From assembly GCF_016859285.1 (NCBI RefSeq), contig NC_053405.1:927760-991759 (forward strand): a DNA stretch of 64,000 nucleotides. The letters are read 5' to 3'. Below the pieces are notes generated by a model that saw nothing but the letters and a program-made list of their open reading frames with translations, had not been told where the DNA came from and searched no databases. The stretch is from Xiphias gladius (lineage: Eukaryota; Chordata; Actinopteri; Istiophoriformes; Xiphiidae). Positions 61,701-64,000 of this stretch are shown piece by piece. The stretch's first letter is position 1, and the number at the start of each line of letters is the position of its first letter. A program made the position numbers and the translations under genes.

Positions 61701-63359
61701 CAAAATCCTGATGATTTATCTGTTCTTAAAGTTTGAAAAGTAGTGGAGCTAAAAATGTAAAGTTTGTCCTGTGGAAATCACTAATATCTAAAGGGTTCAT
61801 CCTCTGGAGAACAGGAATACGATATTCTGAGGCTCTGCCACTAGTGAAACAAAAAGTTCCAAAACTTCATTTTCTCCTGCTTACTGTATCACTGGAAATG
61901 TATTCTTTATGCTTTTAGCAGCTAATCAGACCAACTGCGGGCTCAGGTAACATCTGCTGGGCTTTTGGGATAATTTAGAAAAATAAGAAAATAAACAATA
62001 GTTACAGCACCAGCACAAGATAATGCAGTGATTTTCCATTAAGATAATAAGACAGACCTGTCTGTGAAACATAATGTCAGAGCAGAGTACCAGTAATATA
62101 ACTCTAACATTGATAGATTTGAGTAAAAGTATTTCCATGTTAGAATTAAAGTGCGAGATATTCACACAAAACCCAAGCAGGTTGTGCTTCTGTTGTTTCT
62201 TATTCACTAAAGATGTTATATTGTGTTATTAAATAAAAGTTCATTAGGTTCATGTAAATCTGCCCATTATTTTTCTATATATTTCTTGTGCAAAAGAAAC
62301 ATAAAAAAACTTTTCTCAGCAGCTTAATAAAGATGTCCTGTATTTGTTGAGAAATCCATATTTAAGTACTGTTTTGGCTTCATGCTTTTGGGGGGATTTC
62401 CATGAAAACTGCAGAGGAGATGCAGGACAGGAGGTGAGGTAGGACAAAAAGACGGACACACCTCTCACATCTCGGGTCTGTGTTATTTCCTCCTGCAGGC
62501 AGTGCTGAACACCATGTGCGGTTATGGGATGCAGCAGCTGGAGGAGCGCTTGGCCGGACAGGACATCTTCACCGTCGGCTGTCTGGAGAAAATCGGGTGG
62601 TGGGCCAAAAACAACCTGCTGCTGGTGGCCGGTCTGACCGCCGGCCTGCTGCTGCTCGAGGTAACACCAGACCACATCCAGCTTTTATCACGTTAGGAGA
62701 TGTTTGCCGCTTGTCCATCCTATCTGTTGCTTTTCACAGTAACTGTTCTGGAGACGCTGTCTTATCAAATGTTCGCTCCAATGAGGAAGAGAGAAGCAAC
62801 TACTTGCTGAAACTTTAAATCCATCCCAGTCAATATGAGAAGAGTCAACTTTGGAGCGGAGGCTCTTAAAATTCATATTATCCTTTTTACAACGTCCATT
62901 GATTGTTTGGCTCTTGGTTTAATTTTTCTTACGACATTCGTAGCTTATCATTGCAATTTACCACCAGCCGACCATTCATTCTTAAAATGACAGGTTTTCC
63001 TCCTAATGCATTTACAAGAGGCATTTTCAGAATCAGGCAAACCCCCCCAATAACAGTGCAACTTACATAAACAGCATAAAACGACGTTTGGTGATCAAAG
63101 AGTTCTGGCTACATTAACATCTGAACAGTGACTCGTCGGATTAATGACAGAAAGGAAGTTTGGAAACAGCAGCAGCCCTGATGGTTTTCTAATCTGTTGG
63201 TGTCTCCTCTGGCAGGTCTGCATGATCTGTCTGGCTGCTGTTCAGATTTCCAGGATACACAAAGTGCAACGACAAAAGAAAGAAAACGCCGAGAGAGGCA
63301 AGTCGGGGAGAAAGGACAGCTACTGGTATCCTGCCTTTGCAGACTTCGACAACGAATAA
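56271..63359 (+). CDS. tspan33: C8-type tetraspanin, closest by eye to TSPAN33
   Basis: Four-pass membrane scaffold; the eight-cysteine (C8) group escorts the protease ADAM10 (family knowledge). Eight exons: 56271-56327, 56893-56950, 58738-58862, 59358-59432, 60142-60237, 60353-60481, 62499-62660, 63216-63359, in phase, 281 residues (TSPAN33 is about 283). TM1 about 8-28; TM2 and TM3 (LLLIVVGSVMFLITFLGCFG; FLGILVAMLLLQVAAGVVGY); the large loop has eight cysteines: CCG, QC, SC, SCC, MCG, GC; TM4 about 225-250. FQCCGVESYKDWSHNVYFQC and AVLNTMCGYGMQ resemble TSPAN33, with TSPAN10 as the alternative. An in-frame TGA 9 nt before the ATG fixes the start. The short N-terminus (7 residues before TM1) is unlike mammalian TSPAN33; a fish paralogue such as tspan33b is possible. 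Confidence 0.88.
56893..56950 (+). CDS. tspan33: tspan33-like exon 2: rest of TM1
   Basis: VVSAVLIAVGIYAKIAKEK plus one base. Acceptor TCTGCAG, donor AAAG|GTCGGT. Confidence 0.92.
58535..58584. repeat. (GT)n microsatellite in tetraspanin intron 2
   Basis: About 24 GT units. Confidence 0.9.
58699..58735. repeat. (TG)n microsatellite abutting tetraspanin exon 3
   Basis: About 18 TG units running straight into the acceptor TAG. Confidence 0.9.
58738..58862 (+). CDS. tspan33: tspan33-like exon 3: small loop and TM2
   Basis: DVVDTLTVDPALLLIVVGSV, MFLITFLGCFGALRNATC and LLKM. The acceptor is a (TG)n tract ending TAG; donor ATG|GTATGA. Confidence 0.93.
59358..59432 (+). CDS. tspan33: tspan33-like exon 4: TM3
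   Basis: FLGILVAMLLLQVAAGVVGY then LFTDM, 25 whole codons. Acceptor CTCCTGTAG, donor ATG|GTACAT. Confidence 0.93.
59455..60045. repeat. Dispersed fish repeat (AAGTACTTAAGTAAA / TTTCCACCACTG type)
   Basis: Runs from ACTCAGACCTTCCACCTAAG to GTAATTAGTTACTTTCCACC. Related fragments lie at 44260-44420 and 58870-58915. Family not classified by me. Confidence 0.5.
60142..60237 (+). CDS. tspan33: tspan33-like exon 5: start of large extracellular loop
   Basis: VMERTEKLMVKAIVRYRED then DLENAIDFIQKK, helices A and B of the loop. Acceptor GTCGTTCAG, donor AAG|GTGAAG. Confidence 0.92.
60353..60481 (+). CDS. tspan33: tspan33-like exon 6: CCG motif and disulfide core
   Basis: FQCCGVESYKDWSHNVYFQC, then ESCGVPFSCCIHLQNQ: six of the eight loop cysteines. 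Acceptor CCTTGCAG, donor CAG|GTCAGA. Confidence 0.95.
60482..62498. other. Tetraspanin intron 6
   Basis: Dispersed repeat at 60682-61040; otherwise AT-rich with nothing recognised. Confidence 0.6.
60682..61040. repeat. Dispersed fish repeat with inverted ends, second copy
   Basis: Starts TAGGGCTGCAACTTACAAC and ends near ATTGCAGATAATC; the internal AACAGCCCAAAACCCAAATAT is part of the same family. Located in intron 6 of the tetraspanin gene. Confidence 0.6.
62499..62660 (+). CDS. tspan33: tspan33-like exon 7: end of large loop and TM4
   Basis: AVLNTMCGYGMQQLEERLAG, FTVGCLEKIGWWAKNN and LLLVAGLTAGLLLLE. It carries the last two loop cysteines. Acceptor CTCCTGCAG, donor GAG|GTAACA. Confidence 0.94.
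63216..63359 (+). CDS. tspan33: tspan33-like exon 8: end of TM4 and cytosolic tail
   Basis: VCMICLAAVQISRIHKVQ, a Lys/Arg-rich stretch, and WYPAFADFDNE before the stop. Acceptor CTGGCAG. The tail is longer and more basic than in mammalian TSPAN33. Confidence 0.92.
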   Translation, partial: VCMICLAAVQISRIHKVQRQKKENAERGKSGRKDSYWYPAFADFDNE

Positions 63360-64000
63360 AATCACCTTCTGAGAGACGTGAAGCTATCATAGGGGCAGAC
63401 CAGGAAAAGCTGATAACAAGATCTGAATGTTGATAAAATGGAGCGGGACGCGCTCCGTTTACACTGTGAAGTTATACTTTGGGTGCCTCAGTCACGTATT
63501 TGAGGCTCATACCGTCGATGAACATGTTGAATGTCTTCGACACCGCAGCAGGACTCTGCTACCTCATGTAAAACCCTCTTTATATCACATTTCTAATAAA
63601 ATAAGGGATTCCTAGAGAAAGTCAGTTTTAGCACTGGGCAGCCCTTTAACTGCACATACTGGTTGCTAATTAAATATTTAGCATTAGTAATTCATCACAC
63701 TGCTATTAACCAATCCTGAGCCACAACTTTATCTGAAAAGCTATATTATTATATTATAAAAAGCTGTTAGTCGTGGATGAATCCAGGTTGAACACCAACA
63801 TTTTCAGCGTTTTCCCCGTACAACAGACATCATGTACTGCGTGTTAACGACGTGCGTTTTGTTTGTCGAATGTGAACATTAATGCTGGTGAGAATAAAGC
63901 TTCATGCAGGTGTTCCTCGCAGCCTCCCGCTGTGGAACGATGAAAGTGATTGTATTTCAGTGATTTCTCCAGGTCCAGGAGAACTGTCGCCCTCTCCGTC
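63360..64000. other. Tetraspanin 3' UTR and flank
   Basis: Two candidate AATAAA signals (63595, 63893). No further gene seen before the window ends. Confidence 0.5.
63595..63600 (+). other. tspan33: Candidate polyadenylation signal of the tetraspanin gene
   Basis: AATAAA about 236 nt after the stop. A second AATAAA at 63893-63898 followed by a T-rich stretch is an alternative. Confidence 0.5.

Overview
This is a stretch of vertebrate nuclear DNA, almost certainly from a teleost fish. The genes have many exons with GT-AG introns. The introns carry long (GT)n/(CA)n microsatellites, decayed Tc1-like transposons and dispersed repeats of the kind common in fish. There are no bacterial features (operons, ribosome binding sites). 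All assignments rest on reading the translated exons and splice junctions by eye; no database search was run.

Layout. (1) 2.1-35.9 kb, plus strand: a complete coding set for apc2 (adenomatous polyposis coli 2), 13 coding exons joining in frame to about 2,544 residues, the last a 5.56-kb exon. (2) Within the 14-kb intron 6 of apc2, on the minus strand at 16.0-11.5 kb, lies a nested four-exon gene. It joins in frame to about 534 residues: a charged N-terminal half with internal repeats and a C-terminal PRY-SPRY (B30.2) domain. I do not recognise the N-terminal half, and this gene is the best candidate for something undescribed. (3) 36-40.7 kb: apc2 3' flank and repeats. (4) 42.2-40.7 kb, minus: a small two-exon gene, the C19orf25/UPF0449 homologue. 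(5) 43-48.9 kb: microsatellites, a Tc1-like relic and dispersed repeats. (6) 54.7-48.95 kb, minus: reep6, an ER-shaping membrane protein of the REEP/DP1/Yop1 family. (7) 56.3-63.4 kb, plus: an eight-exon tetraspanin with the eight-cysteine large loop, closest by eye to TSPAN33.

The set apc2, C19orf25 homologue and reep6 matches the human 19p13.3 neighbourhood, which supports calling the large gene APC2 rather than APC; PCSK4, present there in human, is not seen here. The genes are not a functional unit: apc2 acts in Wnt/beta-catenin control and on the cytoskeleton, reep6 in the ER membrane, and the tetraspanin in membranes and protease trafficking.

Non-coding signals worth a second look: a 69-nt mirtron-like hairpin upstream of the first apc2 coding exon, an almost fully paired 30-bp hairpin downstream of apc2, a long imperfect foldback in apc2 intron 11, complementary GT and CA repeats flanking apc2 exon 4, and a 28-nt piece of the C19orf25 exon apparently copied into a nearby Tc1 relic.
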